The notes: generated from the sequence alone by a model not told the origin. Positions 19,744 through 28,301 are shown, counted from the stretch's first letter. The stretch is 64,000 nt of DNA from Roseomonas aeriglobus (GCA_016937575.1 JAFHKN010000002.1:186001-250000), one strand, 5' to 3'. Numbers and translations: made by a program.

Positions 19744-19878
19744 GTGACTTGCGCCCCGTAGACCAACATTCCGCCCAACTTCGTTGAACTAGGTGGACTT
19801 CGAGATTGCCAAGCGGCATCGTGTCAAACAACAGTGGGAACCAGCGACTTACCGCCGAGCAGTCTACTTTCGGGTGCC

Positions 19879-21177
19879 ATGACAACCTTACGAATTGAGT
19901 CTCCGAAGCGTGACGCCTCCGCCAAGCGCGGTTGGAGCGGCTTCTTCCCGTATTATGCTGGTTTTCCAGATCGCTTCGCGAGTGAACTGATAGCCAGCGC
20001 AACTCTCGATCGTGAGGCGGTGGTATGGGACCCTTGGAATGGAAGTGGCACAACCACGTATGCCGCGTCATCGTTAGGTTTGAATGCAGTTGGCGGCGAT
20101 ATTAACGCTGTCATGCTGATCGTCGCGCGCGCCCGATTGCTACCCGTCAGCGAAGCGGACAGCCTCGTCCCTGTAGCAAGCCGGGTGATTGAGGCTGCGG
20201 CACGATCGAGGGTTAAGGCCAGACAGGACGATCCATTAGCCCTGTGGTTCGATGCGCCGACAACGGCGAGGTTGCGCGCACTTGATCACGCTATTCGGAG
20301 CCATTTGGTCAGTTCCGACACCGTGAGGCTCGCTCCCTCGAGTCTGCTGCAAAAAATGAGCGGCCTGGCTGCAAGCCTGTATGTCAGTCTTTTTCATCTA
20401 TGCCGGTCGAAACTCTCCGAACTGCAATCCTCGAATCCGACTTGGTATAGACGCGAACTTGCCGGAAACTCCCGGATTTCGATTACTCGCGATGATCTAA
20501 ATCGAACATTCCTTGCTCTTGTTACTTCTATGAAGGACGCTCTCGTAAGCGTACCTACGATGCAGTTTCAAGAGCGCGGACACGTTTCGTTGTATATGGG
20601 CGATACCGCAAATAGCCATCATACGGATCGGCTATTCGACTTTGTTTTAACTTCGCCGCCATATTGCACGCGGATCGACTATGCCGCCTCCACTAGAATA
20701 GAGTTGGCGATCGTTGGCCCCTGGCTTGCAATTGACGTAAACGATCTGAGCCGAGCGATGATCGGTACAACAAAAGTTCCGCGTGATGAGCCTTCTCCAC
20801 GAAAAGCTTGGGGTTCAGAATGTATCGGCTTTCTCAAAAAGGTGAGAGACCATACATCTAAAGCATCCCGATCGTATTACTACAAAAATCATTTAGACTA
20901 TTTCGATAAAATGGCCAAATCCATGGGATCGATTTCATCTCGACTAAAGAAAGATGCTGTTGCGGTTTTGATTGTACAAGATTCTTATTACAAGGATGTT
21001 CATAATCCTCTGCCGTTGATTATTACAGAAATGGCAGCCCAAGTAGGGCTTTCGCAGATTGATCAAAAAGACTTCAATTCTGTGCGCTCCATGAGTGGAA
21101 TCAACTCAAGTTCCACGATTTATCGAGAGCACAAGAGGCCGGTCGAGTCTGTTATTGTCTTCAGAAAGGGCGATTAA
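19879..21177 (+). CDS. DNA methyltransferase (N4-cytosine/N6-adenine type)
   Basis: 432 aa from ATG 19879 (a GTG at 19834 is in frame). SAM-binding motif I is DPWNGSGTT at residues 51-59, with GGDIN following as the acidic strand end. Catalytic motif IV is TSPPY at 258-262. About 200 residues between them would hold a target-recognition region, so the order resembles the alpha class of amino-methyltransferases. AT-rich relative to flanks. It ends 1 nt before the DUF262 gene, as part of a three-gene operon. Target site unknown. Confidence 0.8.
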   Translation: MTTLRIESPKRDASAKRGWSGFFPYYAGFPDRFASELIASATLDREAVVWDPWNGSGTTTYAASSLGLNAVGGDINAVMLIVARARLLPVSEADSLVPVASRVIEAAARSRVKARQDDPLALWFDAPTTARLRALDHAIRSHLVSSDTVRLAPSSLLQKMSGLAASLYVSLFHLCRSKLSELQSSNPTWYRRELAGNSRISITRDDLNRTFLALVTSMKDALVSVPTMQFQERGHVSLYMGDTANSHHTDRLFDFVLTSPPYCTRIDYAASTRIELAIVGPWLAIDVNDLSRAMIGTTKVPRDEPSPRKAWGSECIGFLKKVRDHTSKASRSYYYKNHLDYFDKMAKSMGSISSRLKKDAVAVLIVQDSYYKDVHNPLPLIITEMAAQVGLSQIDQKDFNSVRSMSGINSSSTIYREHKRPVESVIVFRKGD

Positions 21178-21178
21178 T

Positions 21179-22312
21179 ATGGCCAGTGCCGTAGATATTA
21201 TTGCTGCTATCGGCGCAAGCTTAAAGCAGGCTTCAACGCGGGCGTTAGATGTTTCGCTTAATGAAATTCTCGATATGGCAAGAGATGGAGAATTAGAAGT
21301 CTCTCCTGACTACCAGCGGCTTTTTCGCTGGACAGAGGGTCAACAATCTCGGTTTATCGAGTCATTATTGCTTGAAATGCCAGTTCCGCCAATATTCGTT
21401 ATCGAGGAGGATGACGGCAGATACCAGTTGATTGACGGATTGCAACGAATCTCTTCTTATCTGCATCTTCGTGGTCAGCTTGAAGCCGCCCATCTTGATC
21501 CTCCAGTGCGTCTTGGCCAAAAGCTTGTGCTGAGTGATTGCGATATGGTGTTGGAACTAAACGGCCTTAGTTATGAGGATCTTCCAACATCGTTGCAGAT
21601 TAGATTAAAGCGAGCCTTCATCAGGATGGAGGTAATACGGAAGGAAACCGATCCGCGTTTTAAGTATCATATGTTTAAGAGGCTTAACACGGGCGGTGAA
21701 ATTTTGTCTGATCAACAAGTTCGTAATGCCTCGATCAGAATGCTAGATAATCACTTTCCCAACTTTTTGATCGATTTAAGCCAGATTGACTCGTTCAAAA
21801 CATGCACTACGGCGTTAACACAAGAACGGAAGCTTACCGCCTTTGACCAAGAGTTAGTTCTTCGCTTCTTTGCTTTAAAAAATGTTCGAGAAAAATTTAA
21901 GCATGAGGTCTCGGAGTTTCTGACGGATTACATGGAAAGGGTCGCCGATCCGACGATCCTCGAGCCATTTGATTTCGCTGTCGAGAAGGCGCAGTTTGAA
22001 AAGACATTTGAGGTTCTCGCAGCCTCGCTTGGTGAATTTTCATTCTCCTTTGCGAATAAGCGAAAAGATGATCTTAGTTCTGGATTTAGTATATATCATT
22101 TTGAAGCTATTACGATTGGTCTGCAAGGCGTTATCGATAAACTTGATGCAAGTGATAAGAGCCAAATGGACCTTCTTAGGGACACACTCCGATCGATAAA
22201 GCTGGATGCGGAGTTCATGCGTATTACATCCGGTGGAGGCCGCAACTCCCCTGGCCCTCTGCGTGATCGTATTAGCTTTGCACAAGAGCGGCTCGAACAT
22301 GCGTTCGGTTGA
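21179..22312 (+). CDS. DUF262 (ParB/GmrS-like) domain protein
   Basis: 377 aa; AGAAAGGG lies 8-10 nt before the ATG. N-terminal DUF262: YQRLFRWTEGQQSRFIESLL (45-64), MPVPPIFVIEE, and the catalytic-type DGLQR at 86-90 followed by ISSYL; RLNTGG near 180 is also conserved. In GmrSD and SspE, DUF262 hydrolyses nucleotides and is fused to a DUF1524 HNH nuclease; no HNH motif is seen here, the C-terminal half being helical. It sits between the methyltransferase and the HEPN gene and overlaps the latter by 14 nt. Confidence 0.85.
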   Translation: MASAVDIIAAIGASLKQASTRALDVSLNEILDMARDGELEVSPDYQRLFRWTEGQQSRFIESLLLEMPVPPIFVIEEDDGRYQLIDGLQRISSYLHLRGQLEAAHLDPPVRLGQKLVLSDCDMVLELNGLSYEDLPTSLQIRLKRAFIRMEVIRKETDPRFKYHMFKRLNTGGEILSDQQVRNASIRMLDNHFPNFLIDLSQIDSFKTCTTALTQERKLTAFDQELVLRFFALKNVREKFKHEVSEFLTDYMERVADPTILEPFDFAVEKAQFEKTFEVLAASLGEFSFSFANKRKDDLSSGFSIYHFEAITIGLQGVIDKLDASDKSQMDLLRDTLRSIKLDAEFMRITSGGGRNSPGPLRDRISFAQERLEHAFG

Positions 22313-22991
22313 CGATGTCTCGCGAGATATCGAACTTGATCGGCAATCGCGTGAAAGCGAAATACGATTACTAGAGCGATACCTTGCATCGGCGGAGCCG
22401 GAGGAGGAGCGCAAGGCATTGAGGCGCTGCATTATCGTCGTCAGCTATTCGCATTTCGAAGGGTTCTGTAAATTTGCTTTAACAGCTTATTTGGCCGCGA
22501 TTAACTCATACAACATCGCATCAAGTGATGCTTCTATACCGTTGGTAGCGGCTTCAATGACGGATATATTTGAAGCGCTACGCAATGAATCGAAAAAACA
22601 TACGATATTTAGGAAAGAACTCGCTAATGACGTTGATGTTCATCGTTTAGCCAGGCAACAGGCCTTCGTATCTTCTTACGAGAGCACGCTTGCCTCCAAA
22701 GTCGTGTCGATCTCGGAAAAGGTAGTCGATGCAAAGTCGAATTTGAATGCAATAGTTCTCAAGCGTAATCTGTATGCTGTTGGCCTTTCTTTAGATTTTG
22801 TCGAAGAGCATAGAGCCGTCATAGATAGTTTATTACATGTGAGAAACTCGATAGCGCATGGCGACACCTTAATGGATCCGAAACCAGAGCAAATGCTGAA
22901 ATACCAAGAGTCTATGTCAACCATTATGTCTCGCGTGCAGCAGGAGGTTCTTCAGGCCCTGATCGGACGGCGTTACCTTCGTGCGGGATAG
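22299..22991 (+). CDS. HEPN domain protein (MAE_28990/MAE_18760-like)
   Basis: 230 aa from ATG 22299 inside the DUF262 gene, with GAGCGG upstream. The N-terminal motif VVSYSHFEGFCKFAL (~48-61) and the C-terminal RNSIAH (182-187; R-x4-H) match the MAE_28990/MAE_18760 HEPN group. HEPN proteins with R-x4-6-H are metal-independent RNases in many toxin and defence systems. Likely effector of the operon; RNase activity is inferred, not shown. Confidence 0.78.
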   Translation: MRSVDDVSRDIELDRQSRESEIRLLERYLASAEPEEERKALRRCIIVVSYSHFEGFCKFALTAYLAAINSYNIASSDASIPLVAASMTDIFEALRNESKKHTIFRKELANDVDVHRLARQQAFVSSYESTLASKVVSISEKVVDAKSNLNAIVLKRNLYAVGLSLDFVEEHRAVIDSLLHVRNSIAHGDTLMDPKPEQMLKYQESMSTIMSRVQQEVLQALIGRRYLRAG

Positions 22992-23094
22992 ATCAAATGT
23001 CGGTATCGGATGCGGTTGATTTAGACGCGGCGCACCGCGCCAAGGCAGAACCAAGGCCGAGAGATTAAGATACAGAGACGGTAATGTGGTAGTT

Positions 23095-23673
23095 TCAGGA
23101 TGCAGCGCAGTACCGCTTCACCGTAGCGGTCGACAACGCGAACCGCTGCGCCGTTACCGCTATGCTGGCTCCATTTTCGTTACGCCACCTACGAACTTCG
23201 GCAGCGTCAGCAGCAAACGGGCGCCCAAGGCTAACCTTGCCTCGATGCGTGCGCCCTGTAGCCGCCAAGGCAGCCCTAGCTGCGTCGCGCCCCGCGTCGC
23301 ACCGCTCCTTAATCCTTGCGCGCTCTAAGTCTGCTAGCTGCGCAAGCACTGCTACAATTAATTCACCAACGCCCTTGCCGATTGGCCCCAACCCGAGAAC
23401 GTCAACGGTCACGCCCTTCGATATCAGGAACCGGATGGTCGCCTGAATATCGAGCGCGTCACGCCCTAACCTGTCGATTGCACTAATGCAGACGGTGTCG
23501 CCTTCGCGGACGTATGCCAACAAGGCAGCGAAGCCCGGTCGATCAGCGGCAGGAATCGCGCCCGACACGCCTTCGTCGACGAATTCCTTGGCAAAGTCGC
23601 CGCCAAGGGCATTGCGCTGCGCTTCGACGCTTTGGGCATCGCCCGATACCCGCAGATAGCAAACCCTAGTCAT
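23095..23673 (-). CDS. Serine recombinase (resolvase/invertase type)
   Basis: 192 aa. Catalytic Ser10 is in CYLRVSGDAQS, with the conserved RPGFAALLAYVREGDTV and ISAIDRLGRDALD (active-site arginines). The C-terminal helix-turn-helix (ASIAVTAQRFALSTATVKRY) binds its site. Small resolvases act on res or inversion sites; a perfect 12-bp inverted repeat lies 18 nt upstream of the start. The gene is on the strand opposite to the methyltransferase operon and points toward it. Confidence 0.9.
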   Translation of the reverse strand: MTRVCYLRVSGDAQSVEAQRNALGGDFAKEFVDEGVSGAIPAADRPGFAALLAYVREGDTVCISAIDRLGRDALDIQATIRFLISKGVTVDVLGLGPIGKGVGELIVAVLAQLADLERARIKERCDAGRDAARAALAATGRTHRGKVSLGRPFAADAAEVRRWRNENGASIAVTAQRFALSTATVKRYCAAS

Positions 23674-23690
23674 CTTGAACCCTCCGACTC

Positions 23691-23751
23691 GCTCATAAGA
23701 TAGGCGATCTTTGCGAGCCTAGCTTATAGAGTCAATCGGTATCTTATGAGC
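23691..23751. promoter_or_regulatory. Inverted repeat upstream of the recombinase (candidate res/operator)
   Basis: gctcataagata at 23691-23702 and its exact complement at 23740-23751, 37 nt apart. It lies just upstream of the serine recombinase start, where resolvases usually bind to recombine and to repress their own gene. The rest of 23674-23981 (about 308 bp) holds no gene I can support. Confidence 0.55.
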
Positions 23752-23981
23752 CGTCCACGACGGGCATCGTGGCTAGGACTTTTAGATACAAGTTGTGCGC
23801 CAGTGTGATCGAGGCGACGAACTGCCGGAAGGGAGCGCCTTACGTGTCCGCCGCCCCTTACCGATTATCAACAGCGCAGAATTATCGCAGCGCGCAGGGC
23901 GGGCATGCCGCTTCGCATTTTTGGCAAAGCAGCTTGGGGTATCGCGCCCCGCCATTCAGCGGGCGGAACGACGGCCTCCGC

Positions 23982-24236
23982 CTAAACGTGCGGAACGCTC
24001 TTTATCAATTCCGCCGGTTCAGCTCCCAACGCTCTTACGATATCCACGAACTCCACAACGTCCAGACGACGTTCACCGGTTTCATATCGTGATACGAACT
24101 GCTGGTGACGGCCCAGGAGGTCAGCGACGGCTTGCTGGCTTAACCCCCGTTCCGTCCGTGTTCTGATTAGAGAGGCAATAAGTACGCGATAGCGTTCATC
24201 ACCAAACCCTTTGCCGCGCGCTGCATCCGCCATCAT
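23982..24236 (-). CDS. XRE-family HTH regulator
   Basis: 84 aa. An HTH_3 domain fills the protein: RTRTERGLSQQAVADLLGRHQQFVSRYETGERRLDVVEFVDIVRAL. Two consecutive ATGs make the start uncertain by one codon. Divergent from the secreted protein at 24306 with a small tacac...gtgta inverted repeat between them, so it may repress both genes. Confidence 0.85.
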   Translation of the reverse strand: MMADAARGKGFGDERYRVLIASLIRTRTERGLSQQAVADLLGRHQQFVSRYETGERRLDVVEFVDIVRALGAEPAELIKSVPHV

Positions 24237-24263
24237 CCGATGGACTTCGCCGCCCTCCAGTCC

Positions 24264-24280
24264 TACACAAAAACCGTGTA
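24264..24280. promoter_or_regulatory. Small inverted repeat between divergent genes
   Basis: tacac-N7-gtgta, located 28 nt upstream of the XRE start and 26 nt upstream of the secreted-protein ATG. Its place fits an operator for the XRE protein; only 5-bp arms, so tentative. Confidence 0.3.
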
Positions 24281-24305
24281 AGACTCGCAGAAAGGGGAAC
24301 GAGTG

Positions 24306-24716
24306 ATGAAGGCCTACCTCGGAGCCATTGTACTGACGGCATTGACGCTACATCCGATGCAATGCGAGGCGCGAGCGCTTACCCCAGCGGAGCGAGCCGC
24401 AGTCGAGAAAGCGATCAAAGATCAATTAATTGATCCCGACTCTGCGCGATTCAAACATCCCGACGTGCCCTTCGCCCCGGGATTGGTTTCAGGCTTGTAT
24501 TGTGGCTATGTAAATTCGAAAAACCGTTCGGGCGGTTACAACGGCGATGTTCAATTCATGGCTGCATTTACCAGGGTAACGATTAAACCAGTTCAGTATC
24601 GCGGTGATGTGATTGGAATTGCAGACATCGACCCAAATTCCGCTGAAAGCCAGTCGATATCTGAAATGTGCGCCGAAAAGGCGCCTCGCGCCTTGACGAA
24701 CAGTGTAGTTAAGTAG
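24306..24716 (+). CDS. Small secreted hypothetical protein
   Basis: 136 aa from ATG 24306, with AAAGGGGA 6-8 nt upstream. Signal peptide to about CEARA (residue 22). The mature part has LIDPDSARFKHPDV and LYCGYVNSKNRSGGYNGDVQFMAAF, a pattern seen in small exported proteins of many proteobacteria with no known function. Two cysteines remain in the mature part and could form a disulfide. Confidence 0.75.
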   Translation: MKAYLGAIVLTALTLHPMQCEARALTPAERAAVEKAIKDQLIDPDSARFKHPDVPFAPGLVSGLYCGYVNSKNRSGGYNGDVQFMAAFTRVTIKPVQYRGDVIGIADIDPNSAESQSISEMCAEKAPRALTNSVVK

Positions 24717-24819
24717 TTTAAAGGCGAAGTCTAAACTGAAATATAGTCGCAGATTAATCTAGCTAATTTTCTGGAAAGAGAAATTTTGACAAGCCTCACA
24801 TGTTGAAAGTCATGACGCT

Positions 24820-25122
24820 TTAATTTCTAAGCCTTCTTACCAACCGTTTCCAACCTGCTTCATCGCGGGGGAAACGGTTCGGGGCGTTCACCGGTTCGAA
24901 CGTCGGACGAAGTTCAACGGGCCGACCGTTGCATTTGCTACAGCGAAGGTGAGTGCCGACCTGCCAGCTTAGCTGCGTTCCCCAGCCGTGGCAGAGATAC
25001 CAACGGTTCGCCTTGCTTGCATCGATCACGCCACGATGACCGCATCGGCACGTCACTCGAAGATTGCCGCCGTGGCGGCTAACGTCGCCTAGTGTGTCGA
25101 GCCGCGTGTTTGCCGCCGACAT
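24820..25122 (-). CDS. Hypothetical zinc-ribbon-like protein
   Basis: 100 aa. Cysteine/histidine pattern CRCGHRG (~25-31), then LCHGWG and LRCSKCNGRP (~59-68), suggests one zinc ribbon formed by the CxC and CxxC pairs. C-terminal part is basic. 4 nt after the DUF6771-like gene on the same strand, so probably one transcript. Function unknown. Confidence 0.6.
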   Translation of the reverse strand: MSAANTRLDTLGDVSRHGGNLRVTCRCGHRGVIDASKANRWYLCHGWGTQLSWQVGTHLRCSKCNGRPVELRPTFEPVNAPNRFPRDEAGWKRLVRRLRN

Positions 25123-25126
25123 TGTT

Positions 25127-25345
25127 TCAAAGCGAAAGGCTTAGCTGCCGGGGATCATAGTGGGGCTGGTCGCGGTTGAGTTCGTCGATGATGGATGCCG
25201 CCAGCGCCTTTGCCGCTTTCTCCCTTAATCGGGGATCAGCGACGACTATGCCCAGCCTTTGCCATGCGGGGGCGTGAAGAAGTGCGTTGGCAAGCGGATC
25301 AGGGGTTAGCGTTTCCATTTCCGCTATAGAACATATGCGGAACAT
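25127..25345 (-). CDS. DUF6771-like small protein
   Basis: 72 aa; a start at 25318 (METLTPDP) would give 63 aa. Sequence LLHAPAWQRLGIVVADPRLREKAAKALAASIIDEL followed by a PRQLSLSL end resembles small sphingomonad proteins I recall as DUF6771. Function unknown. It precedes the zinc-ribbon-like gene by 4 nt. Confidence 0.6.
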   Translation of the reverse strand: MFRICSIAEMETLTPDPLANALLHAPAWQRLGIVVADPRLREKAAKALAASIIDELNRDQPHYDPRQLSLSL

Positions 25346-25380
25346 GATTCGCTAGTCACTTGCGGCGAACCGTCCGTCGC

Positions 25381-25734
25381 TCAGCGGTAGGGCTCGCAAG
25401 CTATGCCGTCGTTATCACCGTCCATACCTTCGCGATAACCTGGCTGACCCCGATAGATCGGCGCAACGCCCGCCGCCCGTGCATCATCGCATCGAGCATA
25501 ATAAACACTCCGTTCGCGGGCGGTAATCTGATCGGGGGTCATAGTAGCACTTTGCCAAACGTTGTGGCCCATCGGCGTAGCGAACATCGTGACGCCTGTC
25601 AGAATGACGATGCCGACGACAATTTGTAAACCTACGTGTGGCGGGGAGTCCGATGCGCGTTGCGCATAATCGCCGGTTCGATATCCGCCCCGTCTGTTGG
25701 CAGCACTCGCATGACGATTGTTCGGGTACCGCAT
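25381..25734 (-). CDS. Excalibur-domain protein with one membrane helix
   Basis: 117 aa from ATG 25734. A membrane helix (LQIVVGIVILTGVTMFA, ~35-50) is followed by a C-terminal Excalibur calcium-binding motif, DGDNDGIACEPYR (D-x-D-x-DGxxCE). Such domains occur on extracytoplasmic proteins, often with nucleases or cell-wall proteins; here nothing else is attached. Function unknown. Confidence 0.75.
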   Translation of the reverse strand: MRYPNNRHASAANRRGGYRTGDYAQRASDSPPHVGLQIVVGIVILTGVTMFATPMGHNVWQSATMTPDQITARERSVYYARCDDARAAGVAPIYRGQPGYREGMDGDNDGIACEPYR

Positions 25735-25868
25735 GGCAGCAACGTACAGCTTGCATTGCTGCGAAATCGTCAAACGAAATCCCTAATGCCGGACGCACTG
25801 ATGGCGCGATTTTGTTTTGCCCTGTTACCACCCCGCTACAGGTGATTAATTTTCCTAGGCAACCAACC

Positions 25869-26093
25869 TCAGAAGTCGAGGTTGCGACGTTCGCATTCCG
25901 CCGCAAGCGCATCCGCGACCGGGTCGCCTGGCTCACCGTCAGTGTCTAAATATGCTTCGCATATCTCTGCGTCAGGCACGGTCGCGAACAGGTCGGACAC
26001 GGCCAGTGATATCTGTTCGGTCGGGTCCTCGTCTGATGCCTGCCGCTCAACCATTGTGCGAAGTTGCTTTAGCCAGCTTCGGGTATCGTTCAT
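25869..26093 (-). CDS. Small acidic hypothetical protein
   Basis: 74 aa from ATG 26093, with GAGGT upstream. Strongly acidic and helical (MVERQASDEDPTEQISLAVSDLF, then VPDAEICEAYLDTDGEPGDPVAD). No family recognised. Acidic small proteins of this kind in mobile islands can be anti-defence or DNA-mimic proteins, but nothing here proves that. Confidence 0.5.
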   Translation of the reverse strand: MNDTRSWLKQLRTMVERQASDEDPTEQISLAVSDLFATVPDAEICEAYLDTDGEPGDPVADALAAECERRNLDF

Positions 26094-26169
26094 CGCCGGT
26101 ACCTCGCTCTTTCGCAACCGTTGGTCAACTGGAACCCAACCTTCGTAAAGAGACAGCCAAGCGTTCTCA

Positions 26170-26418
26170 TCACTCGAAGCACTGCCAGATATTGAGCGAA
26201 ACGGGACCGTCCTTCGTCTGAACCGCCACACGACGGGGATGATCGGTCTGGGACCCGATGTTCGCGTGATTCTCGCTATTGAAGGTTCGGCCTGCGCTGA
26301 ACCCGTAAATCCAAGCCATCCAAAGCGCAGCTTGATTATGTGGAAATGGACACTGCGCCGCGCGACCTGACGGATCGGTTCCCTTGCTAAAGCCCCCCCC
26401 CCTGAAAAGCTGTCTCAA
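26170..26418 (-). CDS. Rmf/CrpP-like small protein
   Basis: 82 aa from a TTG at 26418; the true start is unsure because a run of ten G residues (C on the plus strand, 26393-26402) lies at codons 6-10. The core KGTDPSGRAAQCPFPHNQAALWMAWIYGFSAGR follows the Rmf/CrpP pattern (G-x-A..CPF...R/W-x3-GF). Ribosome modulation factor binds 70S dimers; CrpP-like proteins are otherwise poorly understood. A second family member lies at 29349-29594. Confidence 0.5.
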   Translation of the reverse strand: MRQLFRGGGFSKGTDPSGRAAQCPFPHNQAALWMAWIYGFSAGRTFNSENHANIGSQTDHPRRVAVQTKDGPVSLNIWQCFE

Positions 26419-26594
26419 TCATTTGAAACACCATTCGGCGACACCATGCGTGCGTTGCCCTACCAGACCCCAAAAGTATATTCATTTGCGGGCAAGCGCG
26501 GAAGTACCACGTCGATTAACATTGCCCCGCCGCGCTAGCCAGAAGGCTAGAATGGCCATATCTGCCGTGTCACGCTCATTGAGGGGACAGGATA

Positions 26595-26828
26595 GTGCCA
26601 GAACCAATCGACTATCACGAACCGCGTCGCATCTGGGTCGATGACGGGCATGTATGCATCGAGGGATATGATGGGGTAGTGCTTCGAATGACGCCGGAAG
26701 TGGCGATTCTATTGGGTCGTCGACTGAGCGAGGCAGGCTCAGAGTCACTGATTAATCGAGTGATGGATAACTCGAACACGTCCGCAACGGTGAGAGGAAT
26801 GCCGGACGATTCAGGCGATCCTCGCTAG
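26595..26828 (+). CDS. Small hypothetical protein
   Basis: 77 aa from GTG 26595, preceded by GAGGGGAC. N-terminal part is beta-like (RRIWVDDGHVCIEGYDGVVLRM) followed by a helix (PEVAILLGRRLSEAGSESLINRVM). No family recognised. Its stop codon overlaps that of the convergent DUF6894-like gene. Confidence 0.55.
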   Translation: MPEPIDYHEPRRIWVDDGHVCIEGYDGVVLRMTPEVAILLGRRLSEAGSESLINRVMDNSNTSATVRGMPDDSGDPR

Positions 26829-27082
26829 CTTTTATCTGAGACACCCTGAGTCAGTTCGATCGCTGCGGTGAAAGGTAAGTTCACGGAATGTCCCGTCGAC
26901 TGTTCAACTATCTCGATCCGACAGCCAAGACATAGGAAACCCGCCGCTGCCTCGGCAGCGAGCAACCCGCGCGCCTCTTCCCGCGCTGCGTTCAGTGCCG
27001 CGCATAGGTCGGGAAATTCCCTCCCTTCCTCATCGAGTGTGACCATGTCGCATTCGTGCAGGTGAAACAGAAAACGTGCCAT
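26825..27082 (-). CDS. DUF6894-like protein
   Basis: 85 aa from ATG 27082. The MARFLFHLHECDMVTLDEEGREFPDL start, the AREEARGLLAAE helix and the strands IEIVEQSTGHSVNLPFTAA match DUF6894, a small family common in rhizobia and sphingomonads with unknown function. Convergent with the preceding gene: their stops overlap at gctag. Confidence 0.75.
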   Translation of the reverse strand: MARFLFHLHECDMVTLDEEGREFPDLCAALNAAREEARGLLAAEAAAGFLCLGCRIEIVEQSTGHSVNLPFTAAIELTQGVSDKS

Positions 27083-27478
27083 CACCGTCATCCCTACATG
27101 GGGTCGGATCAACGCATGGACTTGTCTTCGGTCGCAATAATGCGATAAAACAATAGCTTACCTAGATTAACGCGCGTCGCTTCCATCGGACGCGCGGCCA
27201 AGATGGTTCTGCAATCTGCAAGACACTCAGGCAGTCAGCGTCGGACGAGGTCACTGCCCTTCCATCGCTGGTCGCCAGGTCGCGATTGCGTCATTGGCTG
27301 CCGGTCCAGTTGCTAAAGGCAACCCGTCGCCTCCCCGGCATGCTATTTTTAAGTGGCACAGAGAGTAGTATAGCGAAATTTGAACGTTATTGCAGGCTAC
27401 CTCGTTTTCGCATCGAGCGAGCAGTTCGGGCGAAAATTAGCCTTTTAGGTATCAGCGCGACGGCATAGGTGCGCACCT
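27083..27478. other. Gene-poor stretch
   Basis: About 396 bp with no supportable gene on either strand. A 60-codon ORF at 27286-27468 has no ribosome site or family features. The stretch probably holds the promoter of the DUF6894-like gene at its left end and the 3' end of the Crp/Fnr gene at its right end. Confidence 0.5.
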
Positions 27479-28204
27479 TCAATAGATTTTCGTTCTTGCG
27501 GACCAAGGAGTGAGATAGCGGTCGTTCCACTGCCCGATCTTGGAAAGTTTGTCGGCTCGCAGCACTCGTAGATGCCCGAAGGCATAGTCGACCAACTCTT
27601 CCGTTCGTAAAATTTTTAGCATCCTGTTTGTATGTACGCCAGTTATGCCAACCGCATCGCCTAATTGCTCCTGAGTGATTGGAAGAGCGCAGACGCCGTC
27701 GACGTCAAGCCGTGCCGCTTTTGCCCGCGCGCTTAGCTCACAGAGCATGCGTGCGGTCGCCTGCAACGCGTCGCTCGATGAAAGCAGCCATTGCCGCAAC
27801 ATTGCCTCGTCTACGAGCTTCGCGCGCCAAAGAGCCAAAGCGAACTCGGGGACGTTGGAGCAGAGCGCTTCGATTTCGGCGATCGGAATAGCCGCGACCT
27901 CGCAGTTGGTGAGCGCGACAATCGCGTGGTCCATCGCGCTATGGGTAACAGCGTGGATTCCACAGAAGTCGCCGGGCAACATAAAACCAGTGATCCGCCG
28001 CGACCCGTCCGATCGAATGCCGTACCTCGCCGCCCAGCCCGACACGATCACATAGAAATAATCAGGCGCTTTCAGTTGCGAGATAAAATCGCGGTGCCGA
28101 GTAATGCTCGACACGCTGCTATTCAGCGCACGCACAGCGCGCTCTCCCTTGACGGTGAGATCGACCAGATTGTAAAGTTTCGTGATTAAGGAAGTGTGCG
28201 GCAT
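27479..28204 (-). CDS. Crp/Fnr family transcriptional regulator
   Basis: 241 aa from ATG 28204 (an in-frame TTG lies at 28252). N-terminal cyclic-nucleotide-binding beta-roll (YFYVIVSGWAARYGI, RRITGFMLPGDFCGIHA) without the Fnr-type cysteine cluster, then a C-terminal winged helix (PITQEQLGDAVGITGVHTNRMLKILRTEELVDY). Ligand unknown. Divergent from the membrane protein at 28302, which it may control. Confidence 0.88.
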   Translation of the reverse strand: MPHTSLITKLYNLVDLTVKGERAVRALNSSVSSITRHRDFISQLKAPDYFYVIVSGWAARYGIRSDGSRRITGFMLPGDFCGIHAVTHSAMDHAIVALTNCEVAAIPIAEIEALCSNVPEFALALWRAKLVDEAMLRQWLLSSSDALQATARMLCELSARAKAARLDVDGVCALPITQEQLGDAVGITGVHTNRMLKILRTEELVDYAFGHLRVLRADKLSKIGQWNDRYLTPWSARTKIY

Positions 28205-28301
28205 AAAACGAACATATACGGGGCCGTAACAATCGACATTGATGTCGCTCAATCGTATCCGTGCTGGGTGTGTCGCGACTCAAGATCGGGTTGGGTTTCG
28301 G

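Noticed and set aside
23769..24092. 107-codon plus-strand ORF upstream of the secreted protein
   Set aside because: Its second half is antisense to the XRE regulator, and its first half overlaps the region upstream of the recombinase; no ribosome site or family features.
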